Shown: positions 52,281-61,393, counted from the first letter of the stretch. The stretch: 64,000 bases of DNA from UBA11591 sp040220895 (GCA_040220895.1 JAVJVY010000004.1:62001-126000), one strand, 5' to 3'. The notes: generated by a model not told the origin, from the letters alone. A program made the numbers and translations.

Positions 52281-52712
52281 TCAGCAACCAATTTTTCTCA
52301 CCCGATCCTGGTGCCTTCCTCCCTCAAAATCTGTATTCAAAAACTTTTCCAGGCATTCCTTCGCTAAATCCAAGGAAATAAATCTAGCCGGCAATGCAAT
52401 GATGTTTGCATCATTGTGAGCTCTTGCCAGATGAGCTATTTCTGGTGTCCAGCAGATGGCGCACCTAATTCCCTGATGCTTATTGGCCGTCATACTAATC
52501 CCATTTGCGCTGCCGCAAATTAATATTGCTCGCTCAAATTCTCCTTTTTCAACGGCTCTTGCAACAGGGTGGGCGTAATCGGGGTAATCCGTTCTATCTG
52601 CACTTTTAGGTCCAAAATCTCTAACACTATAACCCTTCTTTGAAAGATGGTCTATAAGCGCTGCTTTTAGTTCGAAACCTGCGTGGTCACTTCCAATGGC
52701 TAATTGCTTCAT
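52281..52712 (-). CDS. rpiB: Ribose 5-phosphate isomerase B
   Basis: 143 residues. GSDHAGFELKAAL near 8-20, the catalytic Cys in ICGSANGISMTAN near 65-77 and ARAHNDANIIALPAR near 98-112 are the RpiB/LacAB signatures. It interconverts ribose 5-phosphate and ribulose 5-phosphate in the pentose phosphate pathway. Length is standard. It is single-copy here, converging with the thioredoxin-like gene, and divergent from the MORN-repeat gene across the long AT-rich gap. Confidence 0.95.
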   Translation of the reverse strand: MKQLAIGSDHAGFELKAALIDHLSKKGYSVRDFGPKSADRTDYPDYAHPVARAVEKGEFERAILICGSANGISMTANKHQGIRCAICWTPEIAHLARAHNDANIIALPARFISLDLAKECLEKFLNTDFEGGRHQDRVRKIGC

Positions 52713-53098
52713 CTTTCAAATGTAATAAGTTAATAAGTCAAAAAGGTTGTTCAAAAAAACAACACAATTTTATTTGGTTAACAAGAATACTCTCCCCTAT
52801 AGAATTATTTAAATCACCTGCACGTGCTTTAACAACGAGTTAGTGGTATTTTTCAAACAAGTTGTTAGTTTACTTTTTGCAAATAGATATAAACCATTAC
52901 CTATAATATTCATGTTTTAAAGTTTGTTAATGTATAACATAGCATTCTCAAAATCAAGATTCAAACATGTCCATTGTTGTTTATAAAGTGTTGTTAAGTA
53001 TTTACAATAAACTTTACCAAAAAATATTAGGATTAATTTTAACAAATTAACAGCCCTAATAGTAATAACATTACTTTATTAAAGAGTATATATATATA
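52713..53098. promoter_or_regulatory. AT-rich leader with repeated TTAACAA/TTGTTAA heptamers
   Basis: This 386-bp gap is the longest without a gene. It is much richer in A+T than its surroundings. TTAACAA occurs at 52778-52784, 52829-52835 and 53039-53045; its complement TTGTTAA at 52924-52930 and 52991-52997. One-base variants are at 52862-52868 and 53048-53054. It ends with (TA)6 at 53087-53098, touching the ATG of the next gene. No tRNA, terminator hairpin or DnaA box is visible. I read it as the control region of the MORN-kinase-regulator genes, perhaps with the rpiB promoter at its left end. Confidence 0.5.
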
Positions 53099-54616
53099 AT
53101 GATGGTTAAAACAATATCCCATCTTCTAATTTTTCTGTGGTTGATATTTTTCTATAATACCATAAAGGCGCAGAATGATACCATAGAAAAAATTTTCCGC
53201 TTCGAGAATGGGACAGTTTCAAGTATTGGCAAAATGCACGATGGAAAACCAGTAGGCTATTGGAGGGCTTTTTACCAAACGGGGATACTTAAATCCGAAG
53301 GAAATAGACAAAATAGAGAATTGGAAGGAAACTGGAAGTTTTACCGCGAAAATGGGGACCTAAAGAAAGAAATAAGTTATACCAAAGGTGTAAAGAACGG
53401 CCCCACTAAATTATATAACGATAGTTGCAAGCTTATAAAAATTGAGAGATACCGGAACAATGAGTTACATGGAAAAAGTGAATCGTTTTACGCTCATAGC
53501 GGCGAATTGAAGGCTGTTGTGATTTATGAAGATGGCATAAAAGATGGTGTAGCCTATGAGTTTGCCGAAGATGGGCGAATTATTACCATGACCACATTTG
53601 ATCATGGTTTTATAAAAAAGAAGGAGAGAATCAACAGAAAAAATGATCTCGGAAGACAGGGAATCTGGCGTGAATTTTATCCTGCCGATAGTTCCTTGAA
53701 ACGCGAAATAAGGTATAGGAATGATATTTACCACGGGTATTATAAGGAATATGACAGGGAAGGAAAGTTAATGGTGGCATTGTTATATCTGGACGGTGTA
53801 GTTCAGGAGAACCCCGAAGAACTTGCGCTTTTGGAAACAAGAAAAACTTATTTCGAGAATGGGGGTATAAAGACAGAGGGAACCTATAACTATTTGGGAG
53901 AAAAAGAGGGGAGTTTTAAGACATTTGATTCCAAAGGAGGAATTGAAAAGGTGGAGATTTACTCAAAAGATGCGCTATTAGCCAAGGGTAAACTGGACAA
54001 AGAAGGTCAAAGAATTGGTTATTGGGAATTTTATTACAACGAGGGCCAGATCAGGGCGAAAGGAGAATACAAAGACGGCTTGCGAATAGGGAACTGGACC
54101 TTTTATCACTCAAACGGAAGAGTAGAGCAGAAAGGCAAGTATCAGAAAGAAGAAAAACCCCATGGCGATTGGGTATGGTTTTACCCTAATGGCGAACTAT
54201 GGAGAGAAGAATCATTCTGGAGGGGAAGGGAAGACGGACAAGCAGTGGAGTATAGCGATTCAGGAAGTGTTATTACAAAAGGTGAGTATATTGATGGGAG
54301 AAAGGAAGGATTTTGGTTTTATGTAATGGGCGATCACCGTGAAGAAGGAAATTACATAGAAGGAAATAAGAGCGAAGAGTGGATCTATTATTTCCCTAAT
54401 GGAAAAATTAATTTTAGAGGGTCTTATCTCAACGGAGACCCGAATGGAAAACACATCTATTACTATCCCAATGGAAAAATAAAAAAAGAAGAGTATTATG
54501 AATTAGGCTTGCAGGAGGGAACCTGGAGAACTTATGACGAAGAAGGAAACCTACTGTTAACTTCTCTTTGGGAAGGGGGAAAAGAAGTGAGATTGGATAA
54601 GAAAAAAGTGAAATGA
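53099..54616 (+). CDS. Exported MORN-repeat (YwqK-type) protein
   Basis: 505 residues with a signal peptide (hydrophobic 8-22, cleavage near 25 before QND). The rest is about fifteen degenerate MORN/YwqK repeats of roughly 22-24 residues, each built around an aromatic-aromatic-x-Asn/Glu-Gly turn and a Gly-x-Trp strand (for example YYPNGKI, FYPNGEL, EGNWKFY, IGYWEFYYNEG). They form a long antiparallel beta sheet. In bacteria such proteins often accompany toxins or surface functions, but no firm role is known. The stop overlaps the histidine kinase start (ATGA), implying joint production; it may supply the kinase with an envelope signal. ATGs at 53099 and 53102 are both possible. Confidence 0.85.
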   Translation: MMVKTISHLLIFLWLIFFYNTIKAQNDTIEKIFRFENGTVSSIGKMHDGKPVGYWRAFYQTGILKSEGNRQNRELEGNWKFYRENGDLKKEISYTKGVKNGPTKLYNDSCKLIKIERYRNNELHGKSESFYAHSGELKAVVIYEDGIKDGVAYEFAEDGRIITMTTFDHGFIKKKERINRKNDLGRQGIWREFYPADSSLKREIRYRNDIYHGYYKEYDREGKLMVALLYLDGVVQENPEELALLETRKTYFENGGIKTEGTYNYLGEKEGSFKTFDSKGGIEKVEIYSKDALLAKGKLDKEGQRIGYWEFYYNEGQIRAKGEYKDGLRIGNWTFYHSNGRVEQKGKYQKEEKPHGDWVWFYPNGELWREESFWRGREDGQAVEYSDSGSVITKGEYIDGRKEGFWFYVMGDHREEGNYIEGNKSEEWIYYFPNGKINFRGSYLNGDPNGKHIYYYPNGKIKKEEYYELGLQEGTWRTYDEEGNLLLTSLWEGGKEVRLDKKKVK

Positions 54617-56538
54617 AAACCAAATACGAAAAGCTTAGCAGAGAAGAACTTGTTGATAGGGTGAACGCCTTTGAGCAAGAATTGAAGGGTTATGTGGACC
54701 GTATTGACCAGAGGTATAAAGTGTTCTTTGAGCGAAATCTTGCCGGAATATACCGGTCAAAACTCAACGGACAAATCGTTGAATGCAACGATGCTCTAGC
54801 GACTATTTTGGGATATGAATCGAAAGAAGAACTAATTGGCTCAGATGCTCGAATGCTATACCAGGATCAAAAGGACCGCGAAAGACACATACACCTTTTA
54901 ACAGAAAAGGGCTTTGTAAAAAACAGGAGGCTTGCTCTTCAGAAAAAGAATGGAGATAAGATCTGGGTTTCCATTAGCACCTCTCAGATAGAGAACCCCA
55001 AAACCGCAGAAATTGAATTCATGGAGGGGACTATTATTGACATCACTGAATTAATTCTAACCCAGGAATTATTAGAGATGAATGAGCAGAACTATAAAAA
55101 TATGCTCGACCAGTCTCCTTACGGAATTGTAATCATCGAGGGCGATGAACTGGTTTATTTTAATGTCAGGGCCAGGGAAATTTTAAAAACACCACTCAAG
55201 TCAGGACAAAATGTAAAAAAAATATTTCCCGAACGGTTTTTTAGTGAATTTGTGACCAAGATAGGTGGTGATGGAATCAAACATTTTGACAGGGTTGGCT
55301 TCAAGACCAAAAAAAAAGAGGTTTTTCTGGACGTCTATCTCAAACCAATTCTCTTTGAGAACAGACAAATGATGGAGGTATCTTTTGTTGATATTAGGGA
55401 GCGCATAGAATTGGAAGAAGAACGCATTCGCTCCGAAGTTTTCGAAAAGTTGAATAACCAATTAAAGGCGGAGATCAGCAAAAAGGAACGAATTGAGCGA
55501 GAGTTAAAGAAGAGCTTGGTCCTGAACGAAAAACAGGCGGCAAAGCTCGAGGCCATTTTCGAGAACAAATCCCACATTATTTGGACACTCGATGCCCAAT
55601 ACCGCTTCACCTCATTTAATTCAAATCTGGCAGAATTATTCTTAACTCTTTATAACAGAACCCCAAAACATCAAGACAATCCATTTACAGATTTCAGAGG
55701 CCTTCAAAAGAAGGAAGCTGTTATTTGGAGACAGGCACATGAAAAAGCTTTTAAAGGAGAATTGGTAAATTTTACTACAGAAATGAAAGCGGACAGGAAT
55801 AAAACCACTTTCTATGAGGTTTTTCTCAATCCCATTTTTAATGAGAAAAAGGAAGTGGAAGAGGTTTCAGGCATTGGCCACGACATTACTGAAAAAACGC
55901 TTGCTGAAATTCGGCTGACCGAGTCCCTGAAGGAAAAAGACATTCTACTAAAAGAAGTTCATCACAGAGTCAAGAATAATTTGCAGGTTATTTCGAGTAT
56001 TTTCAATCTGCAGAGCGCTTACAATCAGGAGGACGCGGTTCGGGATGTGTTGAAAGAAAGTCAGAATAGAATAAAATCCATGGCCTACATTCACGAGAGC
56101 CTTTACAAATCATCACAATTTGGCAGAATTGACTTCGAAGAGTATTTGAGAAAACTATGTAAAAACCTCATTCAATCATACACCCTTCGCACCAATCAGA
56201 TATCACTATTAACCGAAACAGAAAAAGTGCTAATCCACCTGGATCAGGCCATACCCTGCGGACTTATGGTCAACGAGGTAATCTCTAATTCCCTAAAGCA
56301 CGCCTTTCCGGATAAATCCCATGGAATTGTGGCCATCGATTTAAAAAAACGGGGGAATATTCTGATATTGAAAATATCAGATGATGGCGTTGGCATACCG
56401 GAGAGTGTTTTAAAAGGAGAGTCCCATACACTGGGCTTTCAGCTAATAAACACACTGGTAGAACAATTAAGGGGTAAGGTGGATATTCAAAACGAAGTAG
56501 GAACCACTTTTAACTTTTCATTTAAACTACAGGGCTAG
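54613..56538 (+). CDS. Cytoplasmic PAS-domain sensor histidine kinase (HisKA_2/HWE-type)
   Basis: 641 residues without membrane helices. PAS domains lie near 30-150 (YKVFFERNLAGIYRS, VECNDALATILGYES), 155-270 and 315-435, with a coiled coil near 270-310. The phosphoacceptor region is KEVHHRVKNNLQVISS near 448-463 (His450 or His451), of the HisKA_2 type. The ATPase domain follows (about 540-641), with an N box at VNEVISNSLKHAF and a G box at SDDGVGIP. It is coupled by ATGA to the MORN gene and lies 59 bp before a LytTR response regulator that is the likely partner. Its input may be a soluble ligand or redox signal sensed by PAS. Confidence 0.92.
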   Translation: MKTKYEKLSREELVDRVNAFEQELKGYVDRIDQRYKVFFERNLAGIYRSKLNGQIVECNDALATILGYESKEELIGSDARMLYQDQKDRERHIHLLTEKGFVKNRRLALQKKNGDKIWVSISTSQIENPKTAEIEFMEGTIIDITELILTQELLEMNEQNYKNMLDQSPYGIVIIEGDELVYFNVRAREILKTPLKSGQNVKKIFPERFFSEFVTKIGGDGIKHFDRVGFKTKKKEVFLDVYLKPILFENRQMMEVSFVDIRERIELEEERIRSEVFEKLNNQLKAEISKKERIERELKKSLVLNEKQAAKLEAIFENKSHIIWTLDAQYRFTSFNSNLAELFLTLYNRTPKHQDNPFTDFRGLQKKEAVIWRQAHEKAFKGELVNFTTEMKADRNKTTFYEVFLNPIFNEKKEVEEVSGIGHDITEKTLAEIRLTESLKEKDILLKEVHHRVKNNLQVISSIFNLQSAYNQEDAVRDVLKESQNRIKSMAYIHESLYKSSQFGRIDFEEYLRKLCKNLIQSYTLRTNQISLLTETEKVLIHLDQAIPCGLMVNEVISNSLKHAFPDKSHGIVAIDLKKRGNILILKISDDGVGIPESVLKGESHTLGFQLINTLVEQLRGKVDIQNEVGTTFNFSFKLQG

Positions 56539-56597
56539 AGGTATCCAAGTCATTGCCTATTTTTTCTAACTTCACAATTATCTTTTAGCCAGCATAT

Positions 56598-57344
56598 ATG
56601 AAAAAGATCCTTGTTGTGGAGGACGAAAGCATAGTTTCGAAAGATATTCAAATGAGCCTGAAAAATCTTGGCTATAATATTTGTGGTTCCAGCGCGACAG
56701 GAGAGGAAGCCATACATATTGCCAAAGAAACCACGCCGGACCTGATTCTCATGGACATTATGCTTAATGGAAAGCTGACGGGAATAGAGGCGGCCCACTT
56801 GATAAAACAAGAGTTGGATGTCCCAATTATTTACCTTACGGCTTATGCTGACGAAAGCACCCTGAGCAAAGCAAAAATAACCGAGCCTTACGGATACATC
56901 ATAAAGCCTTTTGAGGAGATTGATCTTCACACGAGCATTGAAATGGCGCTTTATAAACACGGAAAGGAAAAAGAAAAAAAGAAAGAAGTTGAAATGATGT
57001 TCTCTGCCTTTGAAGCGGGCGATAAAGAGGAAATATTTTTTGTGCGCTCAAAGTCCAGTCTTGTAAAATTGAAGGCCGATGAAATACATTTCGTTGAAGC
57101 GCTGAAAGACTACGTCTCCATTTTTACACTAAAGGGAAAATTTGTAATTCACTCAACCATGAAGGACATTGTAAAGAAACTACCTTCAGGAGCATTTTTA
57201 CGAATTCACCGATCTTACATTGTCCGGCTGGACAAAATAGCCGCCATTGAACACGCATTTTTAACTCTAGAAAATATCGATAGGCAAATCCCAATCGGAG
57301 GGAATTACCGAGAAGAGCTCCTAAAAAAAATCCGAACTATTTAA
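56598..57344 (+). CDS. LytTR-type response regulator
   Basis: 248 residues. The receiver domain (1-120) has the acidic pair near 9-10 (VVEDES), the phosphorylated Asp53 in LILMDIML, Thr in YLTAYAD and Lys in YIIKPFE. A short linker leads to a LytTR DNA-binding domain (about 145-245) with KADEIHFVEALKDYVSIF and FLRIHRSYIV. LytTR proteins bind tandem direct repeats of about 9 bp in promoters. With the kinase just upstream it forms a two-component pair. The stop overlaps the converging amidotransferase gene by 8 bp. Confidence 0.93.
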   Translation: MKKILVVEDESIVSKDIQMSLKNLGYNICGSSATGEEAIHIAKETTPDLILMDIMLNGKLTGIEAAHLIKQELDVPIIYLTAYADESTLSKAKITEPYGYIIKPFEEIDLHTSIEMALYKHGKEKEKKKEVEMMFSAFEAGDKEEIFFVRSKSSLVKLKADEIHFVEALKDYVSIFTLKGKFVIHSTMKDIVKKLPSGAFLRIHRSYIVRLDKIAAIEHAFLTLENIDRQIPIGGNYREELLKKIRTI

Positions 57345-57909
57345 GGGATAGCCAATTTGCAAGCATTGCTTTGCCACCCTCGGTCATAACAGATTCGGGG
57401 TGAAACTGAAAGCCGTGTATCGGCAGAGAACGATGCTCAAGAGACATGATTAAGCCCCCCTCGTTTTTTGAGGTGACCTTAAGGCAAGCCGGAAAGCCTT
57501 CTTCGTTGGCTACCCATGAGTGGTAGTGACCCGCCAATAACGGTGATTCCAGACCGCGGAACAATGGAGAAGGTGAAAATCGAATTGTCGTTGCCCTTCC
57601 ATGCATCACCCGATCTAATAGGAGTAAGCTGCCCCCAAAATGAACAACGATGGCCTGAAGGCCCAGGCAAACGCCAAGGATGCGCTTGGTCATTGCGTAT
57701 GTTGACAGAGCCTGGGAAATCAACGGATAATCAACGGGCAATCCCGGGCCGGGAGAAATTAAAAAGTGACTGAAATTAGCCAAGTCATCAGGGTTGAATT
57801 TATCGTATCGAACCACATGGCAATTTCCTCTATTCAGGTCGTCTAAGTAATGGAAGATGTTGTGTGTAAACGAATCGAAACAATCGACCAGAAGTATTCT
57901 AGGCTTCAC
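57337..57909 (-). CDS. Glutamine amidotransferase, aminodeoxychorismate/anthranilate synthase component II
   Basis: 190 residues from a GTG that follows the upstream stop without a gap. The class I triad is present: Cys in LGVCLGLQAIV near 80, His and Glu in GFQFHPESVMTEGG near 166-180. The fold delivers ammonia from glutamine to a chorismate-using partner. The synthase component (PabB or TrpE) is not adjacent, so pabA and trpG cannot be told apart. Both would use this protein in many bacteria. Confidence 0.88.
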   Translation of the reverse strand: MKPRILLVDCFDSFTHNIFHYLDDLNRGNCHVVRYDKFNPDDLANFSHFLISPGPGLPVDYPLISQALSTYAMTKRILGVCLGLQAIVVHFGGSLLLLDRVMHGRATTIRFSPSPLFRGLESPLLAGHYHSWVANEEGFPACLKVTSKNEGGLIMSLEHRSLPIHGFQFHPESVMTEGGKAMLANWLSLK

Positions 57910-58281
57910 TTACTTCCATTCGTCAATAGGGTAGAAGTGCTTTTTGTAAGGGTCTGAAGGGTCTGTCCGACTTTCGTAATAAACTTCTTCGACCCCAAAC
58001 TCCGCCCTATCAGGAAAAGGGACAACCTGCCTGAATCGACTAATGTCATGGGCTGAATAGATCATTTTTGATCGCCCCTTTTCTTTGAAAATTATTGAGG
58101 TGATGTACTTATCGCTTGCGTCTCGTATGGTGATCTTCCCGTATATAGTATCGTTGTAAAGGGTTCTAATTTCCCCCTCAACCGGCCGGCTGATGACCTT
58201 TATTGCTTCTTTATTCTCCTGAGCAATAAGGCCCATTGGCAAGAATGTGACGAAAAAGAGTATTGACTTGATGTTCAACAT
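57910..58281 (-). CDS. Small exported hypothetical protein
   Basis: I do not recognise this 123-residue protein. It has a signal peptide (cleavage near 21, LIAQ-ENK), and the mature part is short beta-strand-like (GEIRTLYNDTIYGKITI, FKEKGRSKMIYSAHDISRFR). That resembles the DUF-type proteins in which a substrate-free small beta domain follows the signal. It abuts the amidotransferase gene (no gap) and lies 8 bp after another exported protein gene, so the three share a transcript. Confidence 0.6.
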   Translation of the reverse strand: MLNIKSILFFVTFLPMGLIAQENKEAIKVISRPVEGEIRTLYNDTIYGKITIRDASDKYITSIIFKEKGRSKMIYSAHDISRFRQVVPFPDRAEFGVEEVYYESRTDPSDPYKKHFYPIDEWK

Positions 58282-58289
58282 GCGCTAGA

Positions 58290-58811
58290 TTATTGGTCGT
58301 TGATTTTATTTGTTAGCAATTCTAAAGTAAGAAAAACATAGCTTTCAATTTCTCCCGAAACCAGCTTAATGTTGGCGGCATTTCGCTCATTTCCCGAAGC
58401 TTCGTATTTCTGAACCCAGTCTTCCAAAGATAATTTTATATCCTCAAAGTAAAAGTTGTCAAAGCGGTAACCAAAGGCCTTCCTGCCTAAGGTAACTTCG
58501 AGTTTGAACGAGACCGGGTGAATGCCTTTTTTACTTGGCACCTCGGTAAGGCCTTTTATCACAAAATAGCGCTTGTCCCGATGAATGGTTGAAAAAACCA
58601 TGGGAGGGTAAACCTGTTTTTCGGCCAGCCAAACCTGAATGATCTTTGCAACTTTTTTCTTGCAGGCAATTTCGGTTGCCCTCTGCCCTTTCAGAACGTA
58701 TAAGTTGCTTGTAGAATCAAACGGCAAAGAGAATTGAGCACTAGATCGGTGCGAACTAAAACAGAAAACGGCAATGAAAAAAAGGAGGGAGGGTGCGTTG
58801 GCGAACTTCAT
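58290..58811 (-). CDS. Exported hypothetical protein, DUF4468-like
   Basis: 173 residues with a signal peptide (cleavage near 25, SSAQ-FSL). The mature protein is predicted alpha+beta. The region near 55-130 (VWLAEKQ, RYFVIKGL, FKLEVTLGRKAFGYRFDNFYFE) has the layout of the DUF4468 TBP-like fold, where a strand pair faces an amphipathic helix; I cannot confirm it without a search. An exact TAnnTTTG element (TAATTTTG) lies 5-12 bp before the ATG, which would make its transcript nearly leaderless. It is divergent from the next gene. Confidence 0.6.
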   Translation of the reverse strand: MKFANAPSLLFFIAVFCFSSHRSSAQFSLPFDSTSNLYVLKGQRATEIACKKKVAKIIQVWLAEKQVYPPMVFSTIHRDKRYFVIKGLTEVPSKKGIHPVSFKLEVTLGRKAFGYRFDNFYFEDIKLSLEDWVQKYEASGNERNAANIKLVSGEIESYVFLTLELLTNKINDQ

Positions 58812-58815
58812 AGGT

Positions 58816-58823
58816 CAAAATTA
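58816..58823 (-). promoter_or_regulatory. Candidate -7 element, TAATTTTG
   Basis: Exact TAnnTTTG on the minus strand, ending 4 bp before the ATG at 58811. The nearest TTG upstream is 24 bp away, slightly long. If used, the transcript is leaderless. Confidence 0.3.
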
Positions 58824-58884
58824 GCAAAAGCAGGGCTTACCAGAGATCAATGTTATTGGTGGTGAAAAAACCTATTTTCGAATC

Positions 58885-60141
58885 GTGAACCTCAGACCCT
58901 ACATCGCCTTTCTTTTGTCCATTGGACTATCAGGACAGCTGTCTGGCCAGGTAATTGAAGGGCTGGTTCTGCAGACGGATCGAAAAACAACCATTCCATA
59001 CGTGAACATTCGCATTGGGGGAACTGCCATTGGAACGGTGAGCCAATTTGATGGCAGGTTTAAGCTTGATGTTTCCGAGCGCCCAAAAACCAAGGATACG
59101 TTGATTTTTTCGGCGATAGGGTATGAAAACAAGGTGATTCCCATCACGGCAGAAATGGACACCATCTATGTCACCTTGACCCCAACTTCTGTTGGACTTG
59201 ACGCCGTGTTGGTAAGCCCCAAAAATCCAGAAGAATTGATTGCGGCGGCGGCCGAAAACATTCCAGAAAACTATGCGAAAGAGGCCTTCAACGGAACGCT
59301 ATACCAGCGACAAATGATACGTCTTAACGGAAAATACCTCGAATCCTCAGAAGCCATCTTAAGGGCCAGGGTGGCGCCTATCGTCAACTCGATGAGCGAC
59401 ACCACCAGTATTAAAATGCTGGCATTCAAGCATTTTGATGAAGAAAGCCAGGCCATTAAAACCATTATCTCAAAAAAGAGGAAAAACAAGCCCGATAAGA
59501 TGGCCATTGAAGGAATGGATTCGGTGATGATCAGCCTGAGCCGAGAAATAAGCGAGAATTTTGACATCTATACCCAAGTCGATTCGAACTACATAAGGCA
59601 GCTGTATATGAAGGGTCCCCAAACCGACAAGACCAAATTCTGGTTCGAAAACATCATACAGAGGGAAGGCCGGCAATTGATCAACATTGGCTTCAAGGGC
59701 AGGGTTGGCGGCATTGCCAACCAACAAGGACAAATACTTATGGATTATGAATCCCTGGCCATAAAATCGTTTATCATTCAGCTTAGGACATCATCCTTTA
59801 AACTGCGCATGTTGCTCAAGCTTGTTGGTATAAATTTCAATGGGGCCGATGTGGTGTTCAAATTTAACAGCATCATGACAGAAGAGGGGTGGATCCCCGA
59901 CCTGATGAGCGCTGATGTATTTGTAGATATGGAAAAAATCAAACTTTTTTCCCCCAACATCCCGATCAGAATAGAAATTAATACTCAAACGCGTTATCTT
60001 GATATAGATATTCCGGCCACAGACGACTGCAAAGGAAAAGGAGTGGTGAAAAGGAATACCGCTCTCAAAGACCAGTTCGAGAGCGACACTAACAACCCCT
60101 TGTGGAATGAATATGACCAAAAGATCAGGTCCCTGGAATAA
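58885..60141 (+). CDS. Exported protein with carboxypeptidase-like regulatory domain
   Basis: 418 residues from a GTG start with a signal peptide (cleavage near 23, LSGQ). Residues 24-100 are a CarboxypepD_reg-like beta sandwich (IEGLVLQTDRKTTIPYVNI, GTVSQFDGRFKLD, FSAIGYENKVIPI), the domain that also opens many TonB-dependent receptors. The remaining 300 residues resemble the N-terminal part of the DUF5686 group, without its predicted beta-barrel; the segment is rich in charged and short strand motifs. Function unknown; it is likely at the periplasm or outer membrane. The stop lies 1 bp from the converging lyase gene. Confidence 0.75.
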   Translation: MNLRPYIAFLLSIGLSGQLSGQVIEGLVLQTDRKTTIPYVNIRIGGTAIGTVSQFDGRFKLDVSERPKTKDTLIFSAIGYENKVIPITAEMDTIYVTLTPTSVGLDAVLVSPKNPEELIAAAAENIPENYAKEAFNGTLYQRQMIRLNGKYLESSEAILRARVAPIVNSMSDTTSIKMLAFKHFDEESQAIKTIISKKRKNKPDKMAIEGMDSVMISLSREISENFDIYTQVDSNYIRQLYMKGPQTDKTKFWFENIIQREGRQLINIGFKGRVGGIANQQGQILMDYESLAIKSFIIQLRTSSFKLRMLLKLVGINFNGADVVFKFNSIMTEEGWIPDLMSADVFVDMEKIKLFSPNIPIRIEINTQTRYLDIDIPATDDCKGKGVVKRNTALKDQFESDTNNPLWNEYDQKIRSLE

Positions 60142-60142
60142 T

Positions 60143-61393
60143 TCATATCACATCCAGGGCCTGGCCTATATCCCAGATCAGGTCTTCTGGGGCCTCTACC
60201 CCTATCGACAGACGTATAAGTTTATCACTGATTGAAAGGGCCTTGCGATCTTCGGGGTCCACATCAGCATGCGTCATGGTGGCGGGGTGTTCCGCGAGGC
60301 TTTCCGTCCCTCCCAGGCTTACCGCAAGCTTTATTAGCTTCAAATTATTCAGAAAACCGAAGGCCTCCTTTTCTCCACCGATAACATCAAAGGAGATCAT
60401 GGCCCCGTCGCTTTCATACTGCTTCTTGTAAATGGCGTATTGAACCTTATCTGAAGGATCGGTAAAACCCAAATAATAAACCTTTTCAACCTTTTTGTGG
60501 CTTTGTAGAAATTCAGCGACATGCCTTGCGTTTTGCGCCTGTCTTTCCATTCTGACCTTGAGCGTTTCAAGACTTCGCATCAAGAGCCAGCCGGTCCAAG
60601 GTCCGGCCATATTGCCAAAAAAAGTACGAAGGGTTTTAACCCGACTCATCAGCTCTTTTGACCCAAGACATGCACCTGCGATCACATCACTGTGGCCCCC
60701 GATGTATTTTGTAGCAGAATAAAGCACCAGGTCGGCCCCGTGTTTCAGCGGGTGTTGCCAAAGTGGCCCCATGTAAGTGTTGTCTACCGCGACCACGACT
60801 TTTTCATCCCCGGAGAACTCTTTGGCGATCTCTGCCCAAAGGGAAATATCAAACATGGAATTAGTCGGATTGGCAGGTGATTCGATCAACATCATTTTTA
60901 ATCTCCCAGACCTTGGATGAGCCGAGATTGCCTTTATCATGTCCACCTTATCGGTTCCTGACTTAAAGCCAAGTGCCTGAATATCAAATCGCTTAAGCAC
61001 ATGGTGGATAAAGTGATCTGTTCCGCCATATAATGGCCCACTGTGAACCAAAAGGTCACCGGGACTTAGAAATTCGAGTAGGGCAGTGGATATGGCAGAC
61101 ATGCCACTTTCAAATACGGCTGCCTCTTCTGCCCCGTCCCAAAGGCATAGGCGGTTTTCTAGGATTTCAAGATCAGGATTGTTCAGTCTGCTGTAAATCA
61201 ATCCGATTTTTTCATTGGGCCCTTGTTCACGCAGCCCATAGGCAACCTCAAAAAAAGCCTTTCCCTCTTCGGCAGAATTGAACATAAAGGTCGAGGTTTG
61301 AAAAATTGGACACTTAACAGCCCCCTGAGATAAGACAGGATCATATCCATAGGACATCATCAGACTTTCGGGCTTCATATTTTTTTTTGACAT
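60143..61393 (-). CDS. PLP-dependent Cys/Met metabolism enzyme (cystathionine gamma-synthase / methionine gamma-lyase type)
   Basis: 416 residues of the Cys/Met metabolism family. The PLP-binding Lys is in YSATKYIGGHSDVIAG near 228-243. SGMSAISTALL near 95, the Tyr-rich GPLYGGTDH and the Asp in VAVDNTYMGPLWQHP near 198 also fit. SxxTxHP-like ending SLAEHPATMTH is present. The family includes synthases and lyases that differ by few residues, so the reaction cannot be fixed; an insertion near 45-65 (EEGKAFFEVAYGLREQG) is a mark of a distinct subgroup. It stands between the carboxypeptidase-domain gene and the acyl-CoA synthetase gene. Confidence 0.88.
   Translation of the reverse strand: MSKKNMKPESLMMSYGYDPVLSQGAVKCPIFQTSTFMFNSAEEGKAFFEVAYGLREQGPNEKIGLIYSRLNNPDLEILENRLCLWDGAEEAAVFESGMSAISTALLEFLSPGDLLVHSGPLYGGTDHFIHHVLKRFDIQALGFKSGTDKVDMIKAISAHPRSGRLKMMLIESPANPTNSMFDISLWAEIAKEFSGDEKVVVAVDNTYMGPLWQHPLKHGADLVLYSATKYIGGHSDVIAGACLGSKELMSRVKTLRTFFGNMAGPWTGWLLMRSLETLKVRMERQAQNARHVAEFLQSHKKVEKVYYLGFTDPSDKVQYAIYKKQYESDGAMISFDVIGGEKEAFGFLNNLKLIKLAVSLGGTESLAEHPATMTHADVDPEDRKALSISDKLIRLSIGVEAPEDLIWDIGQALDVI

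Noticed and set aside
52820..52827. GCACGTGC palindrome in the long leader
   Set aside because: It contains CACGTG but lacks the flanking GTT/AAC of parS, so I do not count it as a third site.
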